Assembly: GCA_001556125.1 (NCBI GenBank)
Contig: LSIG01000213.1
Location: 61,557-125,556 of the forward strand
Source: Rhizobiales bacterium CCH10-E5
GTDB taxonomy: Bacteria > Pseudomonadota > Alphaproteobacteria > Rhizobiales > Beijerinckiaceae
Reading direction: 5' to 3'
Length of the DNA: 64,000 nt
The translations under genes and the position numbers were made by a program. Below the pieces are notes generated by a model. That model ran no database searches. It was not told where the DNA came from and was given only the letters and a program-made list of their open reading frames with translations. Below are positions 55,241 to 63,837 of the stretch, in pieces (position 1 is the stretch's first letter; each line of letters starts with the position of its first letter).

Positions 55241-56376
55241 AACGCGCGCTCGCCCTTCGACCAGACGGCCGCGATCACGGGCGTCGGTCCCAAAGCCTTG
55301 AAGCGGACGAGATCGGCCCGAAGCCCGGTCTTGAGATGGCCGCGGTCATGCAGACCGAGGATGTCGGCCACCTTCCAGGTGACCATGCCCATCGCGTCCG
55401 GCAGACCGAGTCCGTGGTCGTTGTGCAGCTTCAGCACGGCCTGGAGCAGGCTGGCGGGCACATAATCGGAGGAGAGCCCGTCGAGCAGGCCCTTCTCGGC
55501 CAGTTCAGAGACCGAGACGCCACCGGAATGCGAGCCGCCGCGCACGACGTTCGGGGCGCCGGCGATGGTCGCGAGCCCGCGCTGCTTGGCGGCGGCGGCG
55601 GCCTCGACCGTGGTCGGGAATTCCGAGATCACCGCGCCCGAGGCCAGCCCCTCCTCGACATGCTCGACGGTGGTGTCGTCATGGGTCGCGATCGGGATGC
55701 CACGGGCACTGAAGAGCTCGACCACCGCCTGCCAGTTGCGGCCGACATTGGCGGCGCCTTCCATCTGGCGGGTGGCGACATCCTCCTCGAACTCCGCCTC
55801 GGTCTTGCCGTTGCCGATGGCATAGGTCCGCAGATGCTCGATGTTGCGCCACTGGCGCTGGCCGGGCGTGTGGTCCATCAGCGACACGAGCTGGACCAGC
55901 GCATCGTCCTGATAGGGCTCGATATCCCTGAGAAGGTCGGGGCTCGTCAGTTCGCAGCGCATGTGGATGCGATGGTCGATCCGGAAGACGCCTTCCGCCT
56001 GGCCCTGCGCGAGCGAGGTCATGACGTCGGCGAAGATGTCCTTGCGGTAGTCCTTGGCGGAAAAGGGCGTGCCGGCGCAGATCGCGTCATAGACCGTGGT
56101 GACGCCTGCGGCCGCCATCTGCGCGTCATGGACCAGCGCGGCGGCGAGCCCGTTCGGCCAGAAGACCTTGGGCCGCGGCATGAAATGCTTTTCCATGTTG
56201 TCGGTGTGCATCTCGACGAGGCCGGGCGCGACATAGTCGCCGCCCGCGTCGACGGCGCCCGGCAGCGCGGAGAGCCCTTGGTCGACCGCGGTGATGACGC
56301 CGTTCTCGAAGGCGATCGTGCCCGTGACGATTTCGTCCTCGAGGATCAGGCGGGCATTGGTCAGAACGGTCTGCAT
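55237..56376 (-). CDS. phnM: Alpha-D-ribose 1-methylphosphonate 5-triphosphate diphosphatase PhnM
   Basis: The 379-residue amidohydrolase-fold enzyme releases diphosphate from the triphosphate made by PhnGHIL. It has GLVEMHTDNMEKHFMPRP (metal-binding region), VSLMDHTPGQRQWRN, IATHDDTTVEHVEEG and a C-terminal LSSDYVPASLLQAVL. All these are typical. It shares one base with phnL (its ATG at 56376 touches the phnL stop). In many operons phnN follows; here the DUF1045 gene does. Confidence 0.96.
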   Translation of the reverse strand: MQTVLTNARLILEDEIVTGTIAFENGVITAVDQGLSALPGAVDAGGDYVAPGLVEMHTDNMEKHFMPRPKVFWPNGLAAALVHDAQMAAAGVTTVYDAICAGTPFSAKDYRKDIFADVMTSLAQGQAEGVFRIDHRIHMRCELTSPDLLRDIEPYQDDALVQLVSLMDHTPGQRQWRNIEHLRTYAIGNGKTEAEFEEDVATRQMEGAANVGRNWQAVVELFSARGIPIATHDDTTVEHVEEGLASGAVISEFPTTVEAAAAAKQRGLATIAGAPNVVRGGSHSGGVSVSELAEKGLLDGLSSDYVPASLLQAVLKLHNDHGLGLPDAMGMVTWKVADILGLHDRGHLKTGLRADLVRFKALGPTPVIAAVWSKGERAF

Positions 56377-57074
56377 CAGGCGGCCTTCCGGAAAGCGGTG
56401 ATGTCGAGATAGCGGGTCGCGACCTTCTCGCGCACGGCCTCGTCGTGGAAAATCCCGACGATGGCGGAACCCCTGGCGCGGGCTTCCGCGATCAGCTCGA
56501 CCACCACATCGCGGTTGGCGGCGTCGAGCGAGGCGGTCGGCTCGTCGATCAGCATGATGGCGGAGGGGTCGACGAAGGAGCGGGCGATGTTGACCCGCTG
56601 CTGCTCGCCGCCGGAGAAGGTCGCCGGCGCGAGGTTCCAGAGCCGCTCCGGCAGGTTGAGCCGGGCGAGCATCGCCTTCGCCCGCTCGCTCGCCTGATCC
56701 GGCGCAACGCCGCGCGCCAGCAGCGGGTCGCGCACGATGTCGAGCGCGCTGACGCGCGGGATCACGCGCAGAAACTGCGAGACGAAGCCGAGCGTGCGGC
56801 GGCGGATGTCCAGCACCGTCCGGGGAACGGCGGTGACGATGTCGACGGGCCGGCCCGCATGGGTGATGTGGATATGGCCGGCGCTCGGCCGGTAATTGCC
56901 GTAGAGGATGCGCAGCAGGCTCGACTTGCCGGCGCCCGACGGGCCCGCGAGCACGAGGGCCTCGCCGGCCTCGACGCTGAAATTGACGTCGTCGAAGACG
57001 GGCAGCCTGACGCCGCCCTGATTGTGCAGGGTGAAGGCCTTGGTGACGTTCTCGACGCGAATCATCGTGGTCAT
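56376..57074 (-). CDS. phnL: Phosphonate C-P lyase system ATP-binding protein PhnL
   Basis: The 232-residue ABC-type ATPase has Walker [15 protein letters not shown], signature [15 protein letters not shown], Walker [17 protein letters not shown] and the switch histidine in [13 protein letters not shown]. In the C-P lyase complex PhnL works with PhnK beside PhnGHIJ, not as a transporter. It lies four bases downstream of the small ORF at 57079-57288. Confidence 0.96.
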   Translation of the reverse strand: MTTMIRVENVTKAFTLHNQGGVRLPVFDDVNFSVEAGEALVLAGPSGAGKSSLLRILYGNYRPSAGHIHITHAGRPVDIVTAVPRTVLDIRRRTLGFVSQFLRVIPRVSALDIVRDPLLARGVAPDQASERAKAMLARLNLPERLWNLAPATFSGGEQQRVNIARSFVDPSAIMLIDEPTASLDAANRDVVVELIAEARARGSAIVGIFHDEAVREKVATRYLDITAFRKAA

Positions 57075-57078
57075 GGGA

Positions 57079-57288
57079 TCAGGCCTTGTCGGGTCGCGGT
57101 GACGCCGGCGTGACGGGCGTGCCTTGGTTGGCCGGGGCGTTCGGCGGCGGGGCGGCCTTGGCCGGCCGTCCGAGCAGGGTGCGTTCGATTTCCAGCCCGC
57201 TGGGTTGCCGGTCTGCCTCGCCGGAGACGGGGATCGGGACGGTCTGAGGGCCGAAACCCGACCATTGGGGCTGGATGAAGCCGCTCAT
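57079..57288 (-). CDS. Small Pro/Ala-rich ORF between phnK and phnL, 69 residues
   Basis: The predicted protein ([20 protein letters not shown], then [20 protein letters not shown] and a Pro/Ala-rich tail) starts at ATG 57288, which overlaps the phnK stop (ATGA). It ends four bases before phnL. The operon is otherwise closed with few gaps, so this reading fills a 210-base interval that would be unusual if non-coding. It has no domain I recognise and is probably disordered. Function unknown. Confidence 0.65.
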   Translation of the reverse strand: MSGFIQPQWSGFGPQTVPIPVSGEADRQPSGLEIERTLLGRPAKAAPPPNAPANQGTPVTPASPRPDKA

Positions 57289-58091
57289 ACGCTCAGCACC
57301 GCGGAGGTGAGGAGCTGCGTATAGGCGTGGTGAGGGTCGTCCAGCACCTGGTCGGTCAGGCCCTGCTCGACGACATGGCCGTCCTTCATCACCATCAGCC
57401 GGTCGGTGAGGAGGCGCGCCACGGCGAGGTCGTGCGTGACGATGATGGCGGCGAGGCCGAGATCGCGCACCAGCACGCGCAGCAGGTCGAGCAGGCGGGC
57501 CTGGACCGAGACGTCGAGGCCGCCGGTCGGCTCGTCCATGAAGACGAGGCGCGGCTCGGACACCAGCACGCGGGCGATTTGCAGGCGCTGCTGCATGCCA
57601 CCGGAGAATTGGCGCGGCCGGTCGTCGATGCGCGCACCGGCTATTTCCACGCGCGAGAGCCAGTCGAGCGCGCGCTCGCGGATCTGGCCGTAATGGCGGT
57701 CGCCGCGGTCCATCAGCCGTTCGCCGACATTGCCGCCGGCCGAAACGTCCATGCGCAGGCCGTCGCGCGGGTTCTGGTGGACGATGCCCCAGGCGGTGCG
57801 CATCAGCCGCCGGCGCTCTTGCTCGGGCACGGAGTAGATGTCGAGCGGTTCGGCTCCGCCCCGGAACAGCACCTCGCCCGCGTCGGGACGGTCGATGCCG
57901 GCGAGGCAGCGCAGCAGGGTCGACTTGCCGGAGCCGGATTCGCCGACGATGCCGAGCACCTCGCCCGGCCAGAGGTCGAAGGAGACGTCCGCACAGCCGA
58001 TGCGCTCGCCATAGAAGCGCGAGACGCCGGCGACGGAAAGCAGCGGCGCGGGCTCGAGGACGGTCTCGGGTGGAGACACGTGGAGGGTCAT
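57285..58091 (-). CDS. phnK: Phosphonate C-P lyase system protein PhnK
   Basis: The 268-residue ABC-type ATPase has Walker A GESGSGKSTLLRCL, Q-loop AWGIVHQNPRDGLR, signature FSGGMQQRLQIARVL, Walker B LVFMDEPTGGLDVSVQ and the histidine in IVTHDLAVARLL. PhnK binds PhnJ in the C-P lyase complex. I chose ATG 58091 (MTLHVSPPE) because it overlaps the phnJ stop by four bases; the longer frame to 58265 lies inside phnJ. Confidence 0.96.
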   Translation of the reverse strand: MTLHVSPPETVLEPAPLLSVAGVSRFYGERIGCADVSFDLWPGEVLGIVGESGSGKSTLLRCLAGIDRPDAGEVLFRGGAEPLDIYSVPEQERRRLMRTAWGIVHQNPRDGLRMDVSAGGNVGERLMDRGDRHYGQIRERALDWLSRVEIAGARIDDRPRQFSGGMQQRLQIARVLVSEPRLVFMDEPTGGLDVSVQARLLDLLRVLVRDLGLAAIIVTHDLAVARLLTDRLMVMKDGHVVEQGLTDQVLDDPHHAYTQLLTSAVLSV

Positions 58092-59020
58092 GAGGTGCTC
58101 TCCTCGCTGGCGACCAGCCCGCTCGCCGCCGCATCGCCCAGCATCGCGCCGCGATGGCCGGCGGCGCGGCGCGTCTCGCAATGATGGCTGTCCGAGCAGA
58201 CGAACATCCGGCTGCCCTGGTCGTCGATCACGACCTCGTCGAGATAGCTGTCCGTCGCGGCACAAAGCGCGCAGGGCTCGTTCCAGCTCTGGATGCGGAA
58301 GGGATGATCCTCGAAATCGAGGCTGCGCACGCTGGTGTGGGGCGGGAGCGCATAGATGCGCTTCTCGCGGCCGGCGCCGAAGAGCTGGAGCGCCGGCGAC
58401 ATGTGCATCTTCGGATTGTCGAATTTGGGGATGGGCGAGGGCGCCATGATGTAGCGGCCATTGATCATGACCGGATAGTCATAGGTCGTCGTGACCTCGC
58501 CGAAGCGGGCGATGTTTTCGTAGAGCTTGACCTGCATCAGCCCGTATTCGGCCCAAGCGTGCATCTTGCGCGTCTCGGCCTCGCGCGGCTCGAGCTTGCG
58601 CAGCGGTTCGGGCTGGGGGACCTGGTAGACCATGATCTGGCCGGCCTGGAGCGGCGCTTCCGGGATGCGGTGGCGGGTCTGGATGATCGTGGCCTGCTCG
58701 GTCGCTTCCGTGGTGCGCGCGTCGGCGGTCTTCTCGAAGAAGCGGCGGATCGAGACGGCGTTGGTGGTGTCGTCGGCGCCCTGGTCGATGACCTTCAGCG
58801 TGTCCTGGGGGCCGATGATCGCCGCCGTGACCTGGATGCCGCCGGTGCCCCAGCCGCGGGCGAGGGGCATCTCGCGCGAGCCGAACGGCACCTGGTAGCC
58901 GGGCACGGCCACGGCCTTGAGCACAGCGCGGCGGATCATCCGCTTCGTCTGCTCGTCGAGATAGGCATAGTTGTAGGCGGGGCTCGCCTCGTCGCCCGGC
59001 AGGGTCTGGTGAATGGTCAT
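58088..59020 (-). CDS. phnJ: Alpha-D-ribose 1-methylphosphonate 5-phosphate C-P lyase PhnJ
   Basis: The 310-residue radical SAM enzyme that breaks the C-P bond. The four conserved cysteines are at 250, 253, 275 and 281 (CALC and FVCSDSHHC), with the same spacing (3, 22, 6) as the E. coli enzyme (241, 244, 266, 272). It begins MTIHQTLPGDEASPAYNYAY, as expected for the family. It overlaps phnI by four bases at its start and phnK by four at its end. Confidence 0.97.
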   Translation of the reverse strand: MTIHQTLPGDEASPAYNYAYLDEQTKRMIRRAVLKAVAVPGYQVPFGSREMPLARGWGTGGIQVTAAIIGPQDTLKVIDQGADDTTNAVSIRRFFEKTADARTTEATEQATIIQTRHRIPEAPLQAGQIMVYQVPQPEPLRKLEPREAETRKMHAWAEYGLMQVKLYENIARFGEVTTTYDYPVMINGRYIMAPSPIPKFDNPKMHMSPALQLFGAGREKRIYALPPHTSVRSLDFEDHPFRIQSWNEPCALCAATDSYLDEVVIDDQGSRMFVCSDSHHCETRRAAGHRGAMLGDAAASGLVASEESTS

Positions 59021-60207
59021 TCCGCGGCCTCCGGCAGCGTCTCGGGTTCGGCTGCGAGGCGTGCCTCGCGCTCGCGGCGGATGCGGCGGATCAGTTCGAG
59101 CTCACCCTGGAAATCGACATAATGCGGCAGCTTCAGATGCTCGACGAAGCCGGCCGCCTCGACATTGTCAGAGTGGTAGAGGACGAACTCGTCCTGCTGG
59201 GCCGGGTACTCGGCCGCCTCGCCGAATTCGCGGGCCTTGAGGGCGCGATCGACGAGCGACATCGACATGGCCTTGCGCTCGCTATGGCCGAAGGCCAGGC
59301 CATAGCCGCGCGTGAACTGCGGTGGAACCTCCTTTGAGCCGGCAAATTGATTGACCATCTGGCACTCGGTCAGGGTGATCTCGCCGAGATCGACCGCGAA
59401 GCCCAACTCCTCGGGGATGAACTCGACCGAGACCTCGCCGACGCGGATCTCGCCGACGAAGGGATGGTTGCCGCCGAAGCCGCGCTGGACCGAATAGCCG
59501 AGACCGAGCAGGAAACCCTCGTCGCCGCGCGCCATCGCCTGCAGGCGCACATCGCGGTCGGCTGGGAAGGAGACCGGCTCCCGGGTCAGGTCGAAGGGGC
59601 GCGGGTCGCCCTCGGGCGCGACCTCGGGCTCCATCAGCCCCTCGGCGCCGAGGATGTCGGGCACGCGCGGCATGTGGGCGTCGAGGGGGGCGTGAAGGCC
59701 GTCGTGCTCCGGCTTGACCCGACCATCTCCGGTCGGGGTCGTGCTGGATGCGCCTTCTCGTCCCGAGATGGTCGGGTCAGGCCCGACCATGACGCCTTCA
59801 CTGTCCATCAGCGCGAAATCGAACAGGCGGTGGGTGTAGTCGTAGGTCGGGCCCAGCACCTGCCCGCCGGGCAGGTCCTTGTAGGTCGCCGAGACGCGGC
59901 GGCGGATGGCCATCTTGGCTGTGTCCACCGGTTCGGATGAGCCGAAGCGCGGCAGGGTGGTGCGATAGGCACGCATCAGGAACGCGGCCTCGATGACGTC
60001 GCCCTGCGCCTGCTTCAGCGCCAGCGCCGCGAGGTCGGCATCATAGAGCGAGCCTTCGTTCATGACGCGCGCGCAGGCCAGCGCCTGCTGCTCGCGGATC
60101 TGGGCGACGCTGATCTCCGGAACGGCCGCGTCGCCGCGGCGCGCTTCCGCGACACGTTCATGGGTGGCGAGAATGGCGGCTTCACCGCCCTTGACCGCGA
60201 CATACAT
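59017..60207 (-). CDS. phnI: C-P lyase subunit PhnI with an in-frame palindrome insertion
   Basis: PhnI transfers the phosphonate to ATP ribose together with PhnG, H and L. The protein starts MYVAVKGGEAAI and has LPGGQVLGPTYDYTHRLFDF, ARGDEGFLLGLGYSVQRGFG, FIPEELGFAVDLGEITLTEC and HSDNVEAAGFVEHLKLPHYV, all typical. It is 396 residues where E. coli PhnI has about 354. The extra stretch, around residues 139-169, is encoded by 59701-59793, a palindrome of the dispersed type B family. The reading frame is kept, so the gene looks functional. ATG 60207 was chosen; a longer frame to 60966 is an artefact of phnH overlap. Confidence 0.96.
   Translation of the reverse strand: MYVAVKGGEAAILATHERVAEARRGDAAVPEISVAQIREQQALACARVMNEGSLYDADLAALALKQAQGDVIEAAFLMRAYRTTLPRFGSSEPVDTAKMAIRRRVSATYKDLPGGQVLGPTYDYTHRLFDFALMDSEGVMVGPDPTISGREGASSTTPTGDGRVKPEHDGLHAPLDAHMPRVPDILGAEGLMEPEVAPEGDPRPFDLTREPVSFPADRDVRLQAMARGDEGFLLGLGYSVQRGFGGNHPFVGEIRVGEVSVEFIPEELGFAVDLGEITLTECQMVNQFAGSKEVPPQFTRGYGLAFGHSERKAMSMSLVDRALKAREFGEAAEYPAQQDEFVLYHSDNVEAAGFVEHLKLPHYVDFQGELELIRRIRREREARLAAEPETLPEAAE
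59701..59793. repeat. Type A/B palindromic element inside phnI
   Basis: The left arm reads GTCGTGCTCCGGCTTGACCC and the right arm, reversed, GTCATGGTCGGGCCTGACCC, each continuing into GACCATCTC. The two arms pair imperfectly over about 32 bases. It is 93 bases, a multiple of three, and has no stop in the phnI frame. Confidence 0.85.
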
Positions 60208-60773
60208 CAGCGAGCCTCCCCGATGTGCGTGGAGCGCGGCAGGCCGACGACGGCGTCGCCATGGGTCAGCAGGAGATCGACGCCGAGCGGGTAGGCAGCG
60301 TTGTTCGCCGCGACCTCGGCCCAGAAGCCGGGTCGCAGGCCGGCGGGAGCGACGCCCTCGCCGCCCTCGAGCGCCTCGCATTGCACGATGATCGTTGTCG
60401 ACCGATCCGGGAACTGGTCGGTGCCGGGATCGAAATCCGCGAGAAGCGGCGCGGTCTCCGTGCCGTCGATCACGGCGAAGGCCGCGCGGCGCGGTTCCTC
60501 GACGAGGGCCGCGCCGCAATGGAAGCGCAGCCAGGCCCCGGCCGGGCCGTCGCGCAGCGCAGCCGGCAGCCAGATCGGCGTCTCGTAATCCGCCAGCGTC
60601 AGCAGGGCGGTCGCGGTCGCCGCGTGGAGGCCGGCGGGGGGCACGATTCCGGCGTCGATGGTTTGGCGCGTACCCGGTTCCGACAGGGCCGCCAGCAAGG
60701 CACGGAAGGCGGCCTGCGACTGGAAGACGGGGTCGGAGAAGCCCGCGCCGATGAGTGTGTCGGCCGCCATCAC
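60207..60773 (-). CDS. phnH: C-P lyase subunit PhnH
   Basis: The 188-residue core subunit contains GFSDPVFQSQAAFRALLAAL, LLTLADYETPIWL, TTIIVQCEALEGGEG and GVDLLLTHGDAVVGLPRST, typical of PhnH. It is part of the PhnGHIJ core that makes the ribose-phosphonate. Its stop overlaps the phnI start by one base, and its start overlaps the phnG stop by four bases. Confidence 0.96.
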   Translation of the reverse strand: MMAADTLIGAGFSDPVFQSQAAFRALLAALSEPGTRQTIDAGIVPPAGLHAATATALLTLADYETPIWLPAALRDGPAGAWLRFHCGAALVEEPRRAAFAVIDGTETAPLLADFDPGTDQFPDRSTTIIVQCEALEGGEGVAPAGLRPGFWAEVAANNAAYPLGVDLLLTHGDAVVGLPRSTHIGEAR

Positions 60774-61207
60774 GCGCCCCTGACGAGAGTGAAGAAATCG
60801 ACCTTGGTCGCCGCGGATTTGCGGGAGGCGAGTTCGCGGGCGGCGCTCTGGCGGGCTGCGAGATCATCGACGGCGCGGTGAAGAGGGGAGCCCGCCGCCT
60901 CGCGCTGCAGCCTGGCGTCGAGGATCGCCGCGAGGCGCGCCTTGCGGGCGTCGCGGCCCAGCGCATAGGAAAAGCCCATCGGCCCGTCCGAGAGCCTGAC
61001 GACGCAGCGCGTCACGGTCGCCTCGCCGAGATTGAACCGCCGTCCGGCGCCGCCGGCGCGGCCCTCGACCATCACGGTGCCGGTCTCCGGCGCCTTGAGC
61101 ACGTCGTGCTGGGGCAGGTCCGGTCCGGCCAGTTCCGCGATCTCCGCCCGGCTGGCGCGCGCGAGGATCGCCATCCAGCGCTGTCTTGGGGTGGTCTGTG
61201 CCGTCAT
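60770..61207 (-). CDS. phnG: C-P lyase subunit PhnG
   Basis: The 145-residue protein is PhnG of the core complex: RQRWMAILARASRAEIAELA, GTVMVEGRAGGAGRRFNLGE, CVVRLSDGPMGFSYALGRDA and ATKVDFFTLVRG. It is the first gene of the C-P lyase operon; its start lies ~30 bases from the first PhnF operator. The order phnGHIJK is the standard one. Confidence 0.96.
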   Translation of the reverse strand: MTAQTTPRQRWMAILARASRAEIAELAGPDLPQHDVLKAPETGTVMVEGRAGGAGRRFNLGEATVTRCVVRLSDGPMGFSYALGRDARKARLAAILDARLQREAAGSPLHRAVDDLAARQSAARELASRKSAATKVDFFTLVRGA

Positions 61208-61233
61208 CGCCGCCTGCCGTCTGGTCGTGCGTG

Positions 61234-61280
61234 AATGTCTAGACTATAATAGGTCGCCTGCGTGGAAAGGTCTATACATT
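61234..61280. promoter_or_regulatory. phnG promoter with two PhnF-type operators
   Basis: Two related sites, AATGTCTAGACT (61234-61245, plus strand) and AATGTATAGACC (61269-61280, minus strand), lie 33 bases apart, close to three helical turns. The second site has the core GTATAGAC known from the mycobacterial PhnF operator. On the minus strand TAGACC (-35, overlapping operator 2) and TATTAT (-10) are 17 bases apart and point to phnG; on the plus strand a TATAAT at 61245-61250 could serve phnF. Confidence 0.7.
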
Positions 61281-62042
61281 TTGGATGACAGTTTGTTGAC
61301 CGGCCCGGATGTCGCCGGCGGCGCGGATGGCGGGACGGCTTGGCGCCGTATCGCCGATGAGATCGCCGCCGCGATCGCACGGGGGGAGCACGCCACCGGC
61401 GACACATTGCCGGCCGCCACGGCACTCGCGGAGCGCTATGGCGTGCACCGCCACACGGTGCGTCAGGCGTTCCGGCACCTGGCGGAACAGGGGCTGGTGA
61501 CGGTGTCGCGCGGGCGCGGCACGCAGGTCAGCCCGCGTCGCGTCGCCTATCCGCTCGGCCGGCGCGTCAGCATGCGGGCCAATCTCGGCCGGCTCGGGCT
61601 CGTCGGGTCGAGCCGGATGCTGTCCGCCGCGCAGGTCGATGGCGAGGCGGAGATCTGTGCGACGCTCGGGCTCGAGAAGGGCGCGCGACTGTGGCGTGTC
61701 GAGGGGCTGAGCCTGGCCGACGGCACGCCAATGGGCACCGGCACGCACTGGCTGTCGGTCGCACGCTTTCCGGACTTCGATGCGGCGTTCCGGGACGGCG
61801 GAGCCTCGATGACGGCGGCGCTGAAGGCTTATGGCATTGCCGACTATGTCCGCCTGTCGACGCGGCTGACGGCCCGGCTCGCCAGCGAGCGCGAGGCCGC
61901 GTTGCTCGAGATCGAACCGGGGGCGCCGGTGATGGTCTCGGTCGCCGTGGATTCCCTGCCGGATCTGACGCCGATCCATTTCGTCAGCAGCGTCTTCGCG
62001 GGCGAGCGCATGGAGATGGTGGTCGAGCCCTTCGCGGAGTGA
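61281..62042 (+). CDS. phnF: Phosphonate metabolism transcriptional regulator PhnF (GntR/HutC family)
   Basis: The 253-residue regulator has an N-terminal winged helix of the GntR type (TAWRRIADEIAAAIARGEHA, LAERYGVHRHTVRQAFRHLA, GLVTVSRGRGTQV) and a C-terminal UTRA/chorismate-lyase-like effector domain (ANLGRLGLVGSSRM, LWRVEGLSLADGTPMGTGTH). It probably represses both flanking phn genes when phosphate or phosphonate ligands are absent or sufficient. No ATG fits; TTG 61281 follows GAAAGG at a suitable distance, so the start is uncertain. Confidence 0.88.
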   Translation: MDDSLLTGPDVAGGADGGTAWRRIADEIAAAIARGEHATGDTLPAATALAERYGVHRHTVRQAFRHLAEQGLVTVSRGRGTQVSPRRVAYPLGRRVSMRANLGRLGLVGSSRMLSAAQVDGEAEICATLGLEKGARLWRVEGLSLADGTPMGTGTHWLSVARFPDFDAAFRDGGASMTAALKAYGIADYVRLSTRLTARLASEREAALLEIEPGAPVMVSVAVDSLPDLTPIHFVSSVFAGERMEMVVEPFAE

Positions 62043-62075
62043 TGCCCGGGTCCTCGCCGGAGCGCCACTCCGGTC

Positions 62076-62930
62076 TCAGGTCGCGCGCTGGCCGATGATC
62101 GCGAAGCGCAGCCTGGCCGAAAGGAAGTCGATCGCGGTGACGGCGGCGAGGATCAGCAGGATCAGGAACGAGACCTGCTGCCATTCGAGCGTGCGGATCG
62201 TCTCGGCGAGATAGAGCCCGATGCCTCCCGCGCCGACGATGCCGATGATGGTCGAGGAGCGGGTGTTGGATTCGATGTAGTAGAGGACCTGGCTCGCGAT
62301 CACCGGCAGGACCTGCGGGATCAGCCCGAAGCGGATCTCGTGCAGCTTGCCGCCGCCCAGCGAGGTGACGCCCTCGACCGGTTTGCGGTCGGCGGCTTCG
62401 ATGGCCTCCGAATACAGCTTGCCGAAGGCGCCGATGTCGCTGGTCATGATCGCCAGCATGCCGGCGAAGGGCCCCAGCCCCACCACGTTGATCCAGATCA
62501 GCGCCCAGATCAGGGCATCGACGCCGCGCACCGTGTCGAGCGAGCGGCGGGCGAAGAAGTGGACGATCCTGTTGGCGACGACGTTGCGGGCGGCGAGGAA
62601 GCCGAGCGGGAAGGCCAGCACCGCCGCGAGGATGGTGCCGAGGAAGGCGATCGCGATCGTCTCGAACAGCGCCTTCACGAAGATCATGGCACGGGCGAAG
62701 GAGCCCGGATCGGGCGGCAGCATCAGCACCACGAATGTGCCGAGGTTGCCCAAGCCCGACAGGATCCGCCAGAGCGAGACTTCGAAGGTGCTGAGCCCGT
62801 AGAGGAACAGCGCGACCATCACCGCGATGACGACGCTGGTCGTCAGCTTCGCGCGCAGCGAGCCGTCGATGGCAGCCTGATGGCGGGCGACGAGGGCGGC
62901 CTGCTCGGCCTTCGACAAGGCGAGGCTCAT
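62076..62930 (-). CDS. phnE: Phosphonate ABC transporter permease PhnE (second copy)
   Basis: The 284-residue inner-membrane permease has a hydrophobic N-terminal helix (SVVIAVMVALFLYGLSTFEV), five or more further helices, and the PhnE-type coupling segment KPVEGVTSLGGGKLHEIRFG. It starts at ATG 62930, overlapping the upstream phnE by four bases, and converges on phnF with a 33-base gap. PhnE partners PhnC (ATPase) and PhnD (binding protein), neither of which is in the window. Confidence 0.93.
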   Translation of the reverse strand: MSLALSKAEQAALVARHQAAIDGSLRAKLTTSVVIAVMVALFLYGLSTFEVSLWRILSGLGNLGTFVVLMLPPDPGSFARAMIFVKALFETIAIAFLGTILAAVLAFPLGFLAARNVVANRIVHFFARRSLDTVRGVDALIWALIWINVVGLGPFAGMLAIMTSDIGAFGKLYSEAIEAADRKPVEGVTSLGGGKLHEIRFGLIPQVLPVIASQVLYYIESNTRSSTIIGIVGAGGIGLYLAETIRTLEWQQVSFLILLILAAVTAIDFLSARLRFAIIGQRAT

Positions 62931-63808
62931 TTGCCGTGCTCCAAGCTGAGCAGCGCGTGACGCAGGCGCTCGGTGGCGAAGTCGATCAGCATCACGGTGA
63001 CGATGATGAGCAGCAGGATGGCGCTGACATCGGTGAAGTAGAATTTGCGGATGGCCTCGATCAGATCCTGACCGATGCCGCCGGCGCCGACGAAGCCCAT
63101 GATCGAGGCGCCGCGGACATTGATCTCGAAGCGCAGCAGCGAGTAGCTGGCGAAATTGGACAGCACCTGGGGGACGACGGCGAAGCGGATCGTCTGCCAC
63201 CAGCCGGCGCCCGTCGCGGTGAGCCCGTCCACCGGCTTCATATCGATGTTCTCGACCACCTCGGAGAACAGCTTGCCCATCGCGCCCATGGTGTGGATGG
63301 CGATTGCCAGAACGCCCGGCAGCGGGCCGAGCCCGAAGGCGATGACGAAGATCAGCGCGAAAACGATCTCCGGGACGGTGCGGCAGAATTCGAGGAAGCG
63401 GCGGGCAGCAAAACGCAGCCAGCCCGAACGGCCGAGATTGGCGGCCGCAACGAAGCAGAGCAGGAAGCCACCGAGCGCGCCGAGGATCGTGCCGACATAG
63501 GCGATGAGCACGGTCTGCCAGAGCAGCTTGAGCCAGCCCTTCCAGCCCCAGAACCACTCGGCAAGATCGGCGCCGAGGCTGTTCCAGCGCAACACCGGAA
63601 TCGTCTCGAGGATGTATTTCGGGAAGCGCCAGGCATTGTCGGCGAATTTGCCGAGATCGACCTCCGAGCCGATTGCGGACACCCAGACCAGAACGGCGAG
63701 GACGGCCGCACCGATGAGCGTCTGGCGGCGCTTGGCGGCCATGGCGCCGGCATAGGCCGCGGCATGGGCCGTGATCGCGGGATCGTTGCGGTCGATCGCG
63801 AGGGTCAT
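62927..63808 (-). CDS. phnE: Phosphonate ABC transporter permease PhnE (first copy)
   Basis: The 293-residue permease starts at ATG 63808 (MTLAIDRND) and has helices such as TLIGAAVLAVLVWVSAIGSE, and GTILGALGGFLLCFVAAANL, plus the coupling segment KPVDGLTATGAGWWQTIRFA. It overlaps the second phnE by four bases. The two permeases share only part of their sequence, so the transporter may use a heterodimer. The longer frame to 63967 runs through a dispersed repeat and is unlikely. Confidence 0.93.
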   Translation of the reverse strand: MTLAIDRNDPAITAHAAAYAGAMAAKRRQTLIGAAVLAVLVWVSAIGSEVDLGKFADNAWRFPKYILETIPVLRWNSLGADLAEWFWGWKGWLKLLWQTVLIAYVGTILGALGGFLLCFVAAANLGRSGWLRFAARRFLEFCRTVPEIVFALIFVIAFGLGPLPGVLAIAIHTMGAMGKLFSEVVENIDMKPVDGLTATGAGWWQTIRFAVVPQVLSNFASYSLLRFEINVRGASIMGFVGAGGIGQDLIEAIRKFYFTDVSAILLLIIVTVMLIDFATERLRHALLSLEHGK

Positions 63809-63837
63809 GGATAGATGAATCCGTTGCCGGTCGGGCG

